From CAIKHN01 sp964394565 (GTDB lineage Bacteria > Patescibacteriota > Patescibacteriia > UBA9934), in assembly GCA_964394565.1 (NCBI GenBank), contig CAYMYA010000003.1, positions 1-57,924 of the forward strand: DNA of 57,924 nucleotides, read 5' to 3'. The first letter of the stretch is position 1; each line of letters starts with the position of its first letter. The notes beneath the pieces are model-generated. The model was given only the letters and a program-made list of their open reading frames with translations. It searched no databases and was not told where the DNA came from. This document shows positions 33,180-42,132 of the stretch, piece after piece. The position numbers and the translations under genes were made by a program.

Positions 33180-33284
33180 ATGGGGAGAAGGATAACGTAG
33201 ATATGGTGCCGAAACCAAATTTCACCATTTGCATTATGAATATCACGTCGATGGTGATGTGCTGAAATACTTGGGGTACTGCCC

Positions 33285-34598
33285 TTAGAGCAGATTGCCA
33301 ATGTTGAGAAACGCTTCTGTAAATTCGGGTTGGTCGAAGTATACACTCCCGATTGTTCCGTCGCTCCAGAGCTCTTGGCCGTCGTACTCCCACATAAGAA
33401 ACATCGTTACTCCTGGCACATTGAGAAGCGCTTCGCTATAGTAGTTAATCTCGGTGGCTGACATAGCGTAAAAGCCCTCGCGCCAGCCGGCTTGGCCGCT
33501 CGACCCATCGCCTCCGTCCGCAATGTTGAGTCCATTGATCATCCCTACGTTTAAACGTTCTGCCGCAGCGGCCTCGGTTACCGCGTATGTTTCTACATCG
33601 CCATCGCGAGCGCTATATTGGTTTACTATTGCATCGAGATATTCGTATGTTCCGTCAGGGGGAACGGGCATGGTTGTAGCCTGATTGCGTACAAAAGTCA
33701 TCAAGTCAGGGAACAGTTCTTTGCTGTATCGAGCCATTTCGTCCAACTCTGTTGCCGTAGGATCCGCCCCGGTGAATGTGAGAATGTCGTCAAGTAACAT
33801 GTGCCCGATAAGCGTGCCGTTATCGATATACGTTTGAACGCCGGAATTGCTCCACACCACAAGGTCTTCTTTCCATTTATTAATGTCGAAGTTGCCGTTC
33901 GTTACCAGGTCGTCATTCCACGCCGTTAACCGAAGCGTTACCTTCATGCCTGAGGATTCCACAAGTGGTAATAACGTGTTGACGGTATAGGTGGGGTTTT
34001 CGGAAGCCACTTGGAAGACCGTGATGCCAAAACGTTGTTGAACGTCTGCCAACCCGGATTCCGAGATGAATCCGTTGAGTCCCCAGAATCCGTATAATAT
34101 TTCCTCTTGCGGCGCATCGTTTGCTTGTTCAATATCGTCCCCAAAAGAAAAGATCGACCACATGGTTGGGGGAAGATCGATGACTTGGCTTGCCCACGCG
34201 GCTCCGTATTCGTTACGAGCAATTTCTTCAGAAGGAATCCAATGGAGCACCGGAGCATCTATTGTTCCACTGACCGCATACACTTTTGGCGATGATTGAA
34301 TTTTTACAAGCGATCCCGCATTCGGTGCTGCGGGGGACCCCATGGGATACTCCGCGAGTGCGTCATCGGAAATCTCCATTACTTCTGCAAAAGAACTCTC
34401 GTACGTGAAAAAAATCGTTTCGTTGAGAAACGGATGGCGCTCGCCTTCGTGGAGGGCATACACCGCGCTGAATGACGTTCCTTTGATATAACTCCCATCA
34501 GAAATATCGGTTTGTGCATGCAAAGGAAGCGCTCCCGCAATGAACAAACAGGGAATCGTGATATATGCGAAAAACCGCAGATACGCACGGAGATTCAT
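33285..34598 (-). CDS. Secreted protein with CPR-type N-terminal domain and TIM-barrel-like C-terminus
   Basis: 437 residues. Signal peptide (about 1-29, cleavage after LPLHAQ). Residues 35-150 form a domain common in CPR surface proteins (YIKGTSFSAVYALHEGERHP, then SPKVYAVSGTIDAPVLHWIP). From about 165 the pattern (ILYGFWGLNGFISESGLADV, MKVTLRLTAWNDD, IGHMLLDDI, PGVTMFLMWEYDGQELW) looks like a glycoside-hydrolase-type TIM barrel, with acidic residues at strand ends. A sugar-active or adhesive surface role is inferred. TACAGT lies 8 bases before ATG, a leaderless-type start. Confidence 0.75.
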   Translation of the reverse strand: MNLRAYLRFFAYITIPCLFIAGALPLHAQTDISDGSYIKGTSFSAVYALHEGERHPFLNETIFFTYESSFAEVMEISDDALAEYPMGSPAAPNAGSLVKIQSSPKVYAVSGTIDAPVLHWIPSEEIARNEYGAAWASQVIDLPPTMWSIFSFGDDIEQANDAPQEEILYGFWGLNGFISESGLADVQQRFGITVFQVASENPTYTVNTLLPLVESSGMKVTLRLTAWNDDLVTNGNFDINKWKEDLVVWSNSGVQTYIDNGTLIGHMLLDDILTFTGADPTATELDEMARYSKELFPDLMTFVRNQATTMPVPPDGTYEYLDAIVNQYSARDGDVETYAVTEAAAAERLNVGMINGLNIADGGDGSSGQAGWREGFYAMSATEINYYSEALLNVPGVTMFLMWEYDGQELWSDGTIGSVYFDQPEFTEAFLNIGNLL

Positions 34599-34606
34599 AG
34601 GGGTTC

Positions 34607-34612
34607 ACTGTA
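34607..34612 (-). promoter_or_regulatory. -10 box of the secreted-protein gene, leaderless
   Basis: Minus strand TACAGT, 8 bases before ATG 34598. Confidence 0.4.
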
Positions 34613-34645
34613 CCTTTTTTAACGGCGTTTGTGAACTTTCTCCAA

Positions 34646-35203
34646 CTATCTTGTTGTGCTCACCTCATATTCCCAACCTGGCTGCCATGTTTTCGTTTTG
34701 CGCCAATCTTCGGCGAGGGCTTGTTTCCACGTTTTGCCTTTGAGTAACACGTCGAGTGCAAGTTGTGGGGCTTTGTGCCCTACGATCGCAATATGTTTCC
34801 CGTCGTAGTGTTGCGTAAGAAACGTAAGAAAGTCAGCGACGCGAGCCTTCACGTCCTCATAACTTTCGCCTTCCGGAAAGGGATTCGTAATCGCTTCGTC
34901 TTCTTGCATCGGCTCAACGATATCTGATGGTGCGCCATTGAGCGTGCCGTAATTACATTCGCGAAGCCGTGCGTCCGGAATAATCGTGTACATATTTCCC
35001 CATGCGAGCTTCGCGGTGTCGTGGGCGCGCTTGAGATCCGAACAAAAAACCGCATCGAAGCGCTGATGTGAGGTTTGTTCCTTAAGGCCAATAGCTTGTT
35101 GTATGCCAAGTGCCGAGAGTTCGATATCTTTCCAGCCAGAAGAAAGATGCTGTTCATTATCAGCAGTTGTGCCGTGAACAAAATACGTAATCTTTACAGA
35201 CAT
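34646..35203 (-). CDS. Histidine phosphatase family protein, CPR type without the RHG arginine
   Basis: 185 residues with the phosphoglycerate-mutase-like fold: start VKITYFVHGTTADNE, GWKDIELSALGIQQA, SDLKRAHDTA, RECNYGTLNGA, FPEGESYEDV and the second catalytic His in IAIVGHKAP. The catalytic R-H-G reads V-H-G (9-11): the Arg that helps bind phosphate is missing while both His remain. This V-H-G form is known to me from CPR proteins. Substrate unknown. ATG 35203 is taken at MSVKITYF. Divergent from leuS. Confidence 0.87.
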   Translation of the reverse strand: MSVKITYFVHGTTADNEQHLSSGWKDIELSALGIQQAIGLKEQTSHQRFDAVFCSDLKRAHDTAKLAWGNMYTIIPDARLRECNYGTLNGAPSDIVEPMQEDEAITNPFPEGESYEDVKARVADFLTFLTQHYDGKHIAIVGHKAPQLALDVLLKGKTWKQALAEDWRKTKTWQPGWEYEVSTTR

Positions 35204-35306
35204 ACAATGGATTCTCTTGTTGACTCTAGACCTCACTTCACTCGATCATAACGCGCCACGCCTTTCTTGCAAACATAACCCTATTCCCACCTTTCTTACA
35301 ATCCTA

Positions 35307-35312
35307 TACGAT
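35307..35312 (+). promoter_or_regulatory. -10 box of leuS, leaderless
   Basis: TACGAT (or overlapping TATACG), 9 bases before ATG 35322. Confidence 0.4.
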
Positions 35313-35321
35313 GTGCTCCAT

Positions 35322-37625
35322 ATGTCGTATGACCATAAGAATATCGATGCGAAGTGGCAGAAGCGGTGGGTGGATTCAGGGGTGTTTCATGCAGAGACGG
35401 GATCGGACAAAGAAAAATACTATATTCTCGTGGAGTTTCCGTATCCGTCCGGTGCGGGGTTGCACGTTGGCCACCCGAGGAGCTACACGGCGCTCGATAT
35501 TGTTGCACGCAAGAAGCGCATGGAGGGGAAGAACGTGCTGTTCCCGATGGGCTGGGATGCGTTCGGGCTTCCTGCTGAGAACTACGCCATCAAAACCGGC
35601 GTGCACCCGTCAATCGTGACAAAACAAAATATCGACACGTTCCGTCGTCAGCTGCAAGCGATTGGGTTTAGCTTTGATTGGAGCCGTGAAGTGAACACGA
35701 CGGATCCCGCATATTACAAATGGACGCAATGGATGTTCCTGGAGTTTTTTAAAGCGGGATTGGCGTATAAAAAGAAGATGGCGATCAACTGGTGTCCGAG
35801 TTGTAAGATTGGTCTTGCAAATGAGGAAGTGGTTGGCGGAAATTGTGAACGCTGTGGCGCTGCGGTCGAAAAGCGCGATAAAGAGCAATGGATGATCGCC
35901 ATTACGGAATATGCGGATCGTTTGCTTGCCGATTTGGATACCGTAAACTATTTGCCGAAAATTACAAAGCAGCAGGAGGAGTGGATCGGGCGCAGCGAAG
36001 GGGCGGAGATTGAATTCGTGCTCGCGAATCCGGAAGGGCCGGTCACGCCGGTGATTAAGGTGTTCACCACACGTCCAGATACCATTTTTGGCGTGACGTA
36101 TGTGGTGCTTGCGCCAGAACATGAGCTTGTTGCACAAGTGACGACGGATGATCAGCGCGCCGCGGTGGATGCATATGTTGCGGCGGCACAGAAGAAGACG
36201 GATATTGATCGTGGCGACGACACCAAAACAAAAACCGGCGTATTTACCGGCGCGTACGCAATCAATCCCGCAAATCAGGAAAAGGTTCCGGTATGGGTGG
36301 CTGATTACGTGATCGGCCATTATGGTACCGGTGCGGTGATGGCGGTGCCGCAGCACGACGATCGGGATAAAGCCTTCGCAGACGTGATGGGTTTGCCGGT
36401 TATTGATCGGCCGCTTGTATCGTTTGAGGAGGCTCTGCGAGTTACTGGCGGGAAAAAAGAGGTGACATATAAACTTCGTGATTGGGTCTTCTCTCGTCAG
36501 CGTTATTGGGGGGAGCCAATTCCGTTGGTGTATTGCGGAAAGGACGGTTGGGTCGCTGTTCCGGTCGAGCAATTACCGGTTGTACTTCCTCCAGTTGATA
36601 AGTATGAGCCAACGGATAACGGGGAATCGCCGCTTGCCACGATCGATTCCTTCGTGAACACGACGTGTCCGACGTGTGGGGGAGCTGCGAAGCGCGAAAC
36701 AGACACCATGCCGAACTGGGCCGGGAGCAGCTGGTATTTCTTGCGCTATATTGATCCGAACAATGATCAGGAATTCGCGTCCAAGGAAGCGTTAAAATAT
36801 TGGATGCCGGTCGATTTGTACAATGGCGGTATGGAGCACACTACGTTGCATTTGCTCTACTCGCGTTTTTGGAACAAATTTTTGTTCGATCGCGGCTACG
36901 TGCCAACGTCCGAGCCGTATGCACGTCGCCATAGCCACGGGCTGATCATGGCGGAAGACGGGACGAAAATGAGTAAGTCGAAAGGCAATGTCGTAAACCC
37001 AGACGATATCGTCAACGAACACGGCGCAGACACATTGCGCGTGTACGAAGTATTCATGGGTCCATTCGAGGAGCCAGTGCCATGGAGCACGAACGGCGTC
37101 ATTGGCGTTCGACGATTCCTCGACAAGGTGATGCGACTCTCGGAAAAGATTGCGGCAACGGAAGACATTGCCGTTACGAAGACGTTGCATAAGACGATTC
37201 TGAAAGTGACGAAAGACATTGAGGACTTTGGATTCAATACCGCAGTGGCGCAGCTGATGACGTTTGCGAATGTCGTTCAAGAAAAAGGCGCCATCACGAA
37301 AGAATCCTTTGCGTCGTTCCTTCGTATTCTTGTTCCGTTCGCGCCGCACGTTGCGAACGAACTTTGGGAGAAGCTCAGTTTCGAGGGATTCGCAGAACAA
37401 CAGGAGTGGCCAGAGGCAGATGTAGCGATGCTGCAGGACGACGAAATGGAAATCGCGGTGCAGGTGAATGGAAAATTGCGTGCAACACTCATGGTCGGCG
37501 CTGGCGCAAGTGATGAAGAAATCGTCACAAAGGCTCGCGCAGAAGAAAACGTACAGAAATATTTGAGTGGAGAGCCGAAAAAAGTGATTGTCGTGAAGGG
37601 GCGATTGGTGAGCTTTGTGGTATAA
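35322..37625 (+). CDS. leuS: Leucyl-tRNA synthetase
   Basis: 767 residues, class I synthetase charging tRNA-Leu. PYPSGAGLHVGHPRSY holds the HIGH motif (near 37-52); the zinc domain has CPSC and CERC (near 158-184); the CP1 editing domain shows TTRPDTIFGVTY; GTKMSKSKGN is the KMSKS loop (near 547); an anticodon-binding and a C-terminal domain follow. Shorter than the roughly 860 residues of E. coli, as is usual in reduced genomes. ATG 35322 is chosen at MSYDHKNID. comEC starts 2 bases after its stop. Confidence 0.96.
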   Translation: MSYDHKNIDAKWQKRWVDSGVFHAETGSDKEKYYILVEFPYPSGAGLHVGHPRSYTALDIVARKKRMEGKNVLFPMGWDAFGLPAENYAIKTGVHPSIVTKQNIDTFRRQLQAIGFSFDWSREVNTTDPAYYKWTQWMFLEFFKAGLAYKKKMAINWCPSCKIGLANEEVVGGNCERCGAAVEKRDKEQWMIAITEYADRLLADLDTVNYLPKITKQQEEWIGRSEGAEIEFVLANPEGPVTPVIKVFTTRPDTIFGVTYVVLAPEHELVAQVTTDDQRAAVDAYVAAAQKKTDIDRGDDTKTKTGVFTGAYAINPANQEKVPVWVADYVIGHYGTGAVMAVPQHDDRDKAFADVMGLPVIDRPLVSFEEALRVTGGKKEVTYKLRDWVFSRQRYWGEPIPLVYCGKDGWVAVPVEQLPVVLPPVDKYEPTDNGESPLATIDSFVNTTCPTCGGAAKRETDTMPNWAGSSWYFLRYIDPNNDQEFASKEALKYWMPVDLYNGGMEHTTLHLLYSRFWNKFLFDRGYVPTSEPYARRHSHGLIMAEDGTKMSKSKGNVVNPDDIVNEHGADTLRVYEVFMGPFEEPVPWSTNGVIGVRRFLDKVMRLSEKIAATEDIAVTKTLHKTILKVTKDIEDFGFNTAVAQLMTFANVVQEKGAITKESFASFLRILVPFAPHVANELWEKLSFEGFAEQQEWPEADVAMLQDDEMEIAVQVNGKLRATLMVGAGASDEEIVTKARAEENVQKYLSGEPKKVIVVKGRLVSFVV

Positions 37626-37627
37626 GT

Positions 37628-39970
37628 GTGCGGATTGAACCGACGCCAAGTTGGATGCTCTTTATTGGGTGCCTTGGCGTCGGTTTTGGTATTGCGGCAG
37701 CGTCGTGGCTTACAGGCGCGTGGGTGATTGCGGTTGTATGCGTTTCGATTGGCGTGATGGCATTTTTGCTTCGCGCATTATCGGTACAGAGCCGAATGAA
37801 GATGGTCGCAATTTTCGTTTTTGGGCTTGCGATTGGCGCTGGGCGGTATTTTATGGTCGGCCCGGGAACGCATTCGATCGCGAACGATGTGGGGAGTGCG
37901 GCGATCATCGAAGGCAGAATCGTCAGTGCAGATCTGAAGGACGACGGCGTAACGTATGTGATCGATTCGCTCATGATCGATGATGAACAACGCAACGATC
38001 GTGTTCGCGTTGAAGCGCCGATGTCGTCGACGGCGATGATTGGAGAATATTTGCGTGCTTCGTGCGTCCTCGGGCAGCCGCAAGCGTTTGACGGTTTTGC
38101 GTACGATCGATTCCTTGCGGCGAAATCGATTTACGCAATTTGTCGATCATCGAGCGCGCCGTTTGTCATCGAACACAGATCGATTTCAGGGAGTGACCAC
38201 TTCTGGATGACGATTGGTTCGATTCACGCCTGGATTGATGACCGTGCGCGGTCGATTCTCCCTGAGCCTCAAGCGACGTTGTTGCTTGGACTCTTGATCG
38301 GTGAGAACTCGTTTTCTGATTCGTGGAGCGAGAAGTTTCAAACAACGGGAACCTCCCATATCGTTGCGGCAAGCGGGTATAATGTGGCGATTGTTGCTGG
38401 CTTTGCGCTCATGTTCCTCGTGTCGCTTGGGTTGTATCGCCGACAGGCGTATCCGATTGTTGTGGCGAGTATCGTTTTCTTCATCATTCTCGCTGGCGCT
38501 GGGGGAGCCGTGATCCGTGCGGGAATCATGGGTGTGCTTGCATTGACGGCGCGACATATCGGTCGCCATGCATCGCCGAGGAATATTCTTGCGCTCACGA
38601 TTGTTGCGATGTTGCTTTTCGAACCGCGAGTACTGCGCGATGACGTTGGATTTCAACTGTCGGTATGCGCGACAATGGGGTTGATTTTGTTCACCGATCG
38701 GATCGCGACGTTGCTCAAATGTATTCCAACCACGTTCGGTGTTCGCGAATCGCTGGCGAGCACAGCTGCGGCGACTGTTGCGACATTACCGGTGACGTTG
38801 GTCTCATTTGAAAACGTTTCTCTTATTGCACCGATCGTGAATATGCTTGTGTTGCCGTTTATTCCGTATGCTATGGCGTTTGGCGCTGGGGCGATTGCGG
38901 TTTCGGCGATTATTGGCAAGATTGGGGTGTGGGTTGCGTTGCCTGCGTGGACGGTACTTGCAACGATGACGAGCGTGATTGATCTTGCATCGAGAATTCC
39001 ATTTGCCTCAGTGGATATCGGTTTAGGTGTTGCAGCAATGCTTGGTTTTGCGGTGCTCGCGATGATTGGCGTGTTACTTCGTCGATTACCGAAAGCCTTT
39101 GAGCGCAATCTTGATGCGCTAACCGCGAAGAAGGTTGTTGCGGTCGTTGGTACGTTGGTGTTGTTGTTTGTGATTCAGATTTCTGTAATTGTGTATCGGG
39201 GTGCTCGGTTGAACGGCGCCGAGGCGCGCGTGTTCGTCTTTGATGTCGGTCAGGGTGACGCGATGTTCATCGACGGTGCGGAGCGTGACATCATTCTCGA
39301 TGGTGGTCCAACGCGATTCGGATTACTCGAAGCGTTATCGCTCGTGCGTTTTCCGTGGGAACGATCTGTCGACGTCGTTATCGCTACGCACCCACATGCA
39401 GATCATATCATTGGACTTTTCGCGCTGATGGACACGTACACGATTGACGAAATCGTTACGAACGGATCGTTCTACACCGCCCCCGCCGCCGAGGCGTTCG
39501 GAAGCCTCGCTTCAGATTCAGTCGTTGCGAGTGCAGCGAAGCAATCTTGGCTCCTCGGACCACATTCGACCCTCAAAACGCTCTGGCCGATCGACGATAC
39601 TACTGATATCACTGCCGCAAATGTTCATGAGCGCACGGTTGTGACCAAACTCACGGTGGGAGCGAAAACGATGCTTTTCATGGGCGATGCGGAGGAGGGT
39701 ATTGAGAAGGCGCTCGGCGACATTGGCCACGTCGACGTGCTAAAAGTCGGTCACCATGGAAGCGATACCTCGTCGTCGGATCCATTCCTTCGCGTGATAT
39801 CACCTGCGATTTCGGTCATTTCTTTAGGGGTAGGGAACACGTACGGGCACCCAAGCTCGTTTGTTGTGTCGAGACTTTCTGCGGCTGGAAGTATGGTGCT
39901 CAGAACCGATCGGGATGGAACGATTCGGTTTGATTTTTGGGAAGATTTTATTCAAACGACCGCAGACTAG
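37628..39970 (+). CDS. comEC: DNA uptake channel protein ComEC/Rec2
   Basis: 780 residues. Inner-membrane channel that passes single-stranded DNA into the cell during transformation. N-terminal helices and a DUF4131-like part (1-170), the Competence domain (about 195-480, GLLIGENSFSDSWSEKFQ, HIVAASGYNVAIV), then a metallo-beta-lactamase domain (about 530-780) with VFDVGQGDAMFI, HPHADHI near 587, MGDAE and GHHGSDTSSS. Starts with GTG 37628, 2 bases after leuS, T at -1. With PilB it supports natural competence. Confidence 0.94.
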   Translation: MRIEPTPSWMLFIGCLGVGFGIAAASWLTGAWVIAVVCVSIGVMAFLLRALSVQSRMKMVAIFVFGLAIGAGRYFMVGPGTHSIANDVGSAAIIEGRIVSADLKDDGVTYVIDSLMIDDEQRNDRVRVEAPMSSTAMIGEYLRASCVLGQPQAFDGFAYDRFLAAKSIYAICRSSSAPFVIEHRSISGSDHFWMTIGSIHAWIDDRARSILPEPQATLLLGLLIGENSFSDSWSEKFQTTGTSHIVAASGYNVAIVAGFALMFLVSLGLYRRQAYPIVVASIVFFIILAGAGGAVIRAGIMGVLALTARHIGRHASPRNILALTIVAMLLFEPRVLRDDVGFQLSVCATMGLILFTDRIATLLKCIPTTFGVRESLASTAAATVATLPVTLVSFENVSLIAPIVNMLVLPFIPYAMAFGAGAIAVSAIIGKIGVWVALPAWTVLATMTSVIDLASRIPFASVDIGLGVAAMLGFAVLAMIGVLLRRLPKAFERNLDALTAKKVVAVVGTLVLLFVIQISVIVYRGARLNGAEARVFVFDVGQGDAMFIDGAERDIILDGGPTRFGLLEALSLVRFPWERSVDVVIATHPHADHIIGLFALMDTYTIDEIVTNGSFYTAPAAEAFGSLASDSVVASAAKQSWLLGPHSTLKTLWPIDDTTDITAANVHERTVVTKLTVGAKTMLFMGDAEEGIEKALGDIGHVDVLKVGHHGSDTSSSDPFLRVISPAISVISLGVGNTYGHPSSFVVSRLSAAGSMVLRTDRDGTIRFDFWEDFIQTTAD

Positions 39971-40025
39971 CTTGCCTTTTTTGTTCTCGTCGCCTACACT
40001 CTCTGCAAATCTTAGCGAAATTCTT

Positions 40026-40493
40026 ATGGCAGATATCCAGCGAACGCTCGTGCTCATTAAGCCTGACGCTCTCCAGCGTGAGCTCGTAGGAGAAATTTTC
40101 TCACGCTTCGAGCGCAAGGGGCTCAAGATGATCGCGATGAAAATGACGCACTTGGACGAAGCGACGCTTTCGGAACACTACGGTCATATTAAGGATAAGC
40201 CATTTTTTCCTTCGCTCGTGCAGTACATGCGCTCCACGCCAGTGGTCGCGATTGTGTACGAGGGGATTGAGATTATCGATGAAGTACGCAAAGTCGTCGG
40301 TGCCACAAATCCACGTAAGGCTGATGCTGGCACGATTCGCGCTGACCTTTCCATGAATGTGCCATCGAATATGGTACATGCATCAGATTCTGTGGATGCT
40401 GCGGCGGTCGAAATCAAACGTTTCTTTCGCGAAGAAGAACTTTTTATGTACGAAAAACTCACGGATCGATTTCATTTTGGTGAGGGGGTATAA
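40026..40493 (+). CDS. ndk: Nucleoside diphosphate kinase
   Basis: 155 residues. Moves phosphate between nucleoside di- and triphosphates. QRTLVLIKPDALQR at the start, GATNPRKADAGTIRADLS near 95-112, and the phospho-His in NMVHASDS near residue 118. Slightly longer than the usual 140 because of an insertion before the C-terminus. ATG 40026 fits the family start; the in-frame codons upstream lie in comEC. Confidence 0.96.
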   Translation: MADIQRTLVLIKPDALQRELVGEIFSRFERKGLKMIAMKMTHLDEATLSEHYGHIKDKPFFPSLVQYMRSTPVVAIVYEGIEIIDEVRKVVGATNPRKADAGTIRADLSMNVPSNMVHASDSVDAAAVEIKRFFREEELFMYEKLTDRFHFGEGV

Positions 40494-40533
40494 CGTGGGC
40501 ATAACAGGGTAAGAATTTCTTGTCGCATTGTGT

Positions 40534-40539
40534 TAGGAT
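40534..40539 (+). promoter_or_regulatory. Extended -10 before the structured RNA
   Basis: TGT-TAGGAT; the predicted start is about 40546, exactly where the closing stem of the RNA begins. No good -35. Confidence 0.5.
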
Positions 40540-40545
40540 ACAAGT

Positions 40546-40743
40546 GACCGACGGTTTCGTGATTTGCCTAAATCATTCGTGAAAGAGTCCAGGCAGCAAA
40601 CGGTGTGATCACCGTGCGATCGGCTCCTGAATACGGCGCACACGCGGACTCAGCGCTGCCTCGAGCAGACATATGACCTTCCAGGTCATTTCACGATTTC
40701 CGTTGGTCTTCCAAATCCCCCTCGAAGTATTTGAGGGGGATTT
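40546..40743 (+). ncRNA. Structured small RNA of unknown class, about 190-200 nt
   Basis: The 323-base space between ndk and murA holds an RNA-like element. GACCGACGG (40546-40554) pairs with CCGTTGGTC (40700-40708); just inside, TCGTGA (40557-40562) pairs with TCACGA (40691-40696). Further in are hairpins CGGTG-TGAT-CACCG (40601-40614) and ATGACCT-TCC-AGGTCAT. GAGTCC (40585-40590)/GGACTC (40646-40651) and AGGCAGC (40591-40597)/GCTGCCT (40655-40661) cross each other, so they form a pseudoknot or are alternatives. A strong terminator (40713-40743) follows. Length and the closing stem recall 6S RNA; the motifs of RNase P, tmRNA and SRP RNA were not found. Confidence 0.7.
40713..40743 (+). terminator. 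Terminator of the structured RNA
   Basis: AAATCCCCCTC, 9-base loop, GAGGGGGATTT then GTAT. Eleven perfect pairs. Confidence 0.88.
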
Positions 40744-40801
40744 GTATAGGCGAAAGTTTTCCGATCGCGCCTAGTGCCTAGCCACTCGTGCCTCTTTCCC
40801 T

Positions 40802-40807
40802 TACACT
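40802..40807 (+). promoter_or_regulatory. -10 box of murA, leaderless
   Basis: TACACT, 9 bases before ATG 40817, so murA has its own promoter and the upstream RNA is not simply its leader. Confidence 0.45.
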
Positions 40808-40816
40808 ATCCCCATT

Positions 40817-42112
40817 ATGCAAACCATGACGATTACGGGCGGAAAGCCACTTCAGGGGAGTGTGCGGATTGCGGGGGCGAAAAATGCAGCGTCCAAGATG
40901 ATTATTGCGTCGATGCTGACGAGTGAGCCGGTCACGCTCCATAATGTGCCACTACAGCAGGAAACGGATATCGCGCGCGAGCTGGTGACGACGCTTGGTG
41001 CATCGGCAGAGCTGCGCGATCATTCGCTCACGATTCACACAGTCCAAGTGAGCTCAACATCGGCCATGACGCTTTCGCGCAAAAATCGTCTTGCGATTCT
41101 CGCGCTTGCGCCACTGCTTCATCGTACCGGCGAGGGATTCGTTCCTATTGTTGGTGGCGACAAGATCGGCCCGCGACCGGTGAATTTTCATATTGATACA
41201 CTCGAAGCGATGGGTGCGACGATTGAGGTTGGTGTGGATGGGTATCGTGCAAAAGCACCAAATGGACTGAAGGGTTGCGTGATCGATCTCCCGTATCCTT
41301 CTGTGATGGCCACGGAAACCGCAATTCTTGCAGGAACGCTTGCGAAAGGCCGGACGGTCATTCGGAATGCTGCTATTGAGCCGGAAATCGTCGACCTCAT
41401 CATGATGTTGCAAAAAATGGGCGCAATTATTCAAATGGGTGCCGGGCGGTATATTGAAATTATTGGTGTCGAGCGATTGTCGGGCTGTGAGCACACCATT
41501 CTTGCGGATCGGATGGAAGCAGCATCCTTTGGAAGTTTGGCATTGGCGACACGGGGAGAAATTTTTTGCGAGGGCGCGGTACACCGTGACATGGTGACGT
41601 TTTTGAATGCGGTGCGAAAGATTGGCGGACAATATGAGGTGCGCGAGAATGGGATTTTGTTTAAGGGTGCGGAGCAATACCATGGAATTCAAATTGAAAC
41701 GGATACGCATCCTGGATTCATGACAGATTGGCAGCAGCCGTTTCTTGTTGCCCTTACGCAAGCATGTGGCACATCGGTGATGCATGAAACGGTGATGCAA
41801 GATCGATTTGGGTATACTGAAGTCTTACGTGCGATGGGGGCGGATATTGTCACGTTCGAAAACTGCCTTGGTGAGGTGTCGTGCAGGTTTAAAGACCAGA
41901 ATTATAAACACTCTGCGGTTGTGAAGGGGTCATCGGTTTTGCACGGAACCACTATGGAAGTTCCGGATATTCGTGCAGGGCTAGCGTACGTAATCGCGGC
42001 GCTGGTGGCAGAAGGGACGTCTACGCTTACCGGTGTTGAACACCTTGAACGTGGGTACGAAGACTTGTACGGCAAGCTCCGGGCTATTGGTGCAGATATC
42101 ACTGTGTCATAA
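40817..42112 (+). CDS. murA: UDP-GlcNAc enolpyruvyl transferase MurA, Asp-115 type
   Basis: 431 residues. First committed step of peptidoglycan synthesis: adds enolpyruvate from PEP to UDP-GlcNAc. Lys22-Asn23 (AGAKNAA), the PEP-binding RPVNFH and the C-terminal HLERGYEDL Arg are present. The loop that normally reads PGGCxIG reads VGGDKIG: residue 115 is Asp instead of Cys. That exchange is known from Mycobacterium and Chlamydia and makes MurA insensitive to fosfomycin. Single gene, own leaderless-type promoter; an M50 protease follows 20 bases later. Confidence 0.96.
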   Translation: MQTMTITGGKPLQGSVRIAGAKNAASKMIIASMLTSEPVTLHNVPLQQETDIARELVTTLGASAELRDHSLTIHTVQVSSTSAMTLSRKNRLAILALAPLLHRTGEGFVPIVGGDKIGPRPVNFHIDTLEAMGATIEVGVDGYRAKAPNGLKGCVIDLPYPSVMATETAILAGTLAKGRTVIRNAAIEPEIVDLIMMLQKMGAIIQMGAGRYIEIIGVERLSGCEHTILADRMEAASFGSLALATRGEIFCEGAVHRDMVTFLNAVRKIGGQYEVRENGILFKGAEQYHGIQIETDTHPGFMTDWQQPFLVALTQACGTSVMHETVMQDRFGYTEVLRAMGADIVTFENCLGEVSCRFKDQNYKHSAVVKGSSVLHGTTMEVPDIRAGLAYVIAALVAEGTSTLTGVEHLERGYEDLYGKLRAIGADITVS

Positions 42113-42132
42113 TTCGCATCTTTCTCTCTTGT

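Noticed and set aside
40546..40743. Naming the structured RNA as RNase P, tmRNA or SRP RNA
   Set aside because: RNase P core motifs (GAGGAAAGTCC-like, ACAGAA), the tRNA-like ends of tmRNA and the GGAAGG/AGCA loop pair of SRP RNA are not there; it is also too short for the first two.
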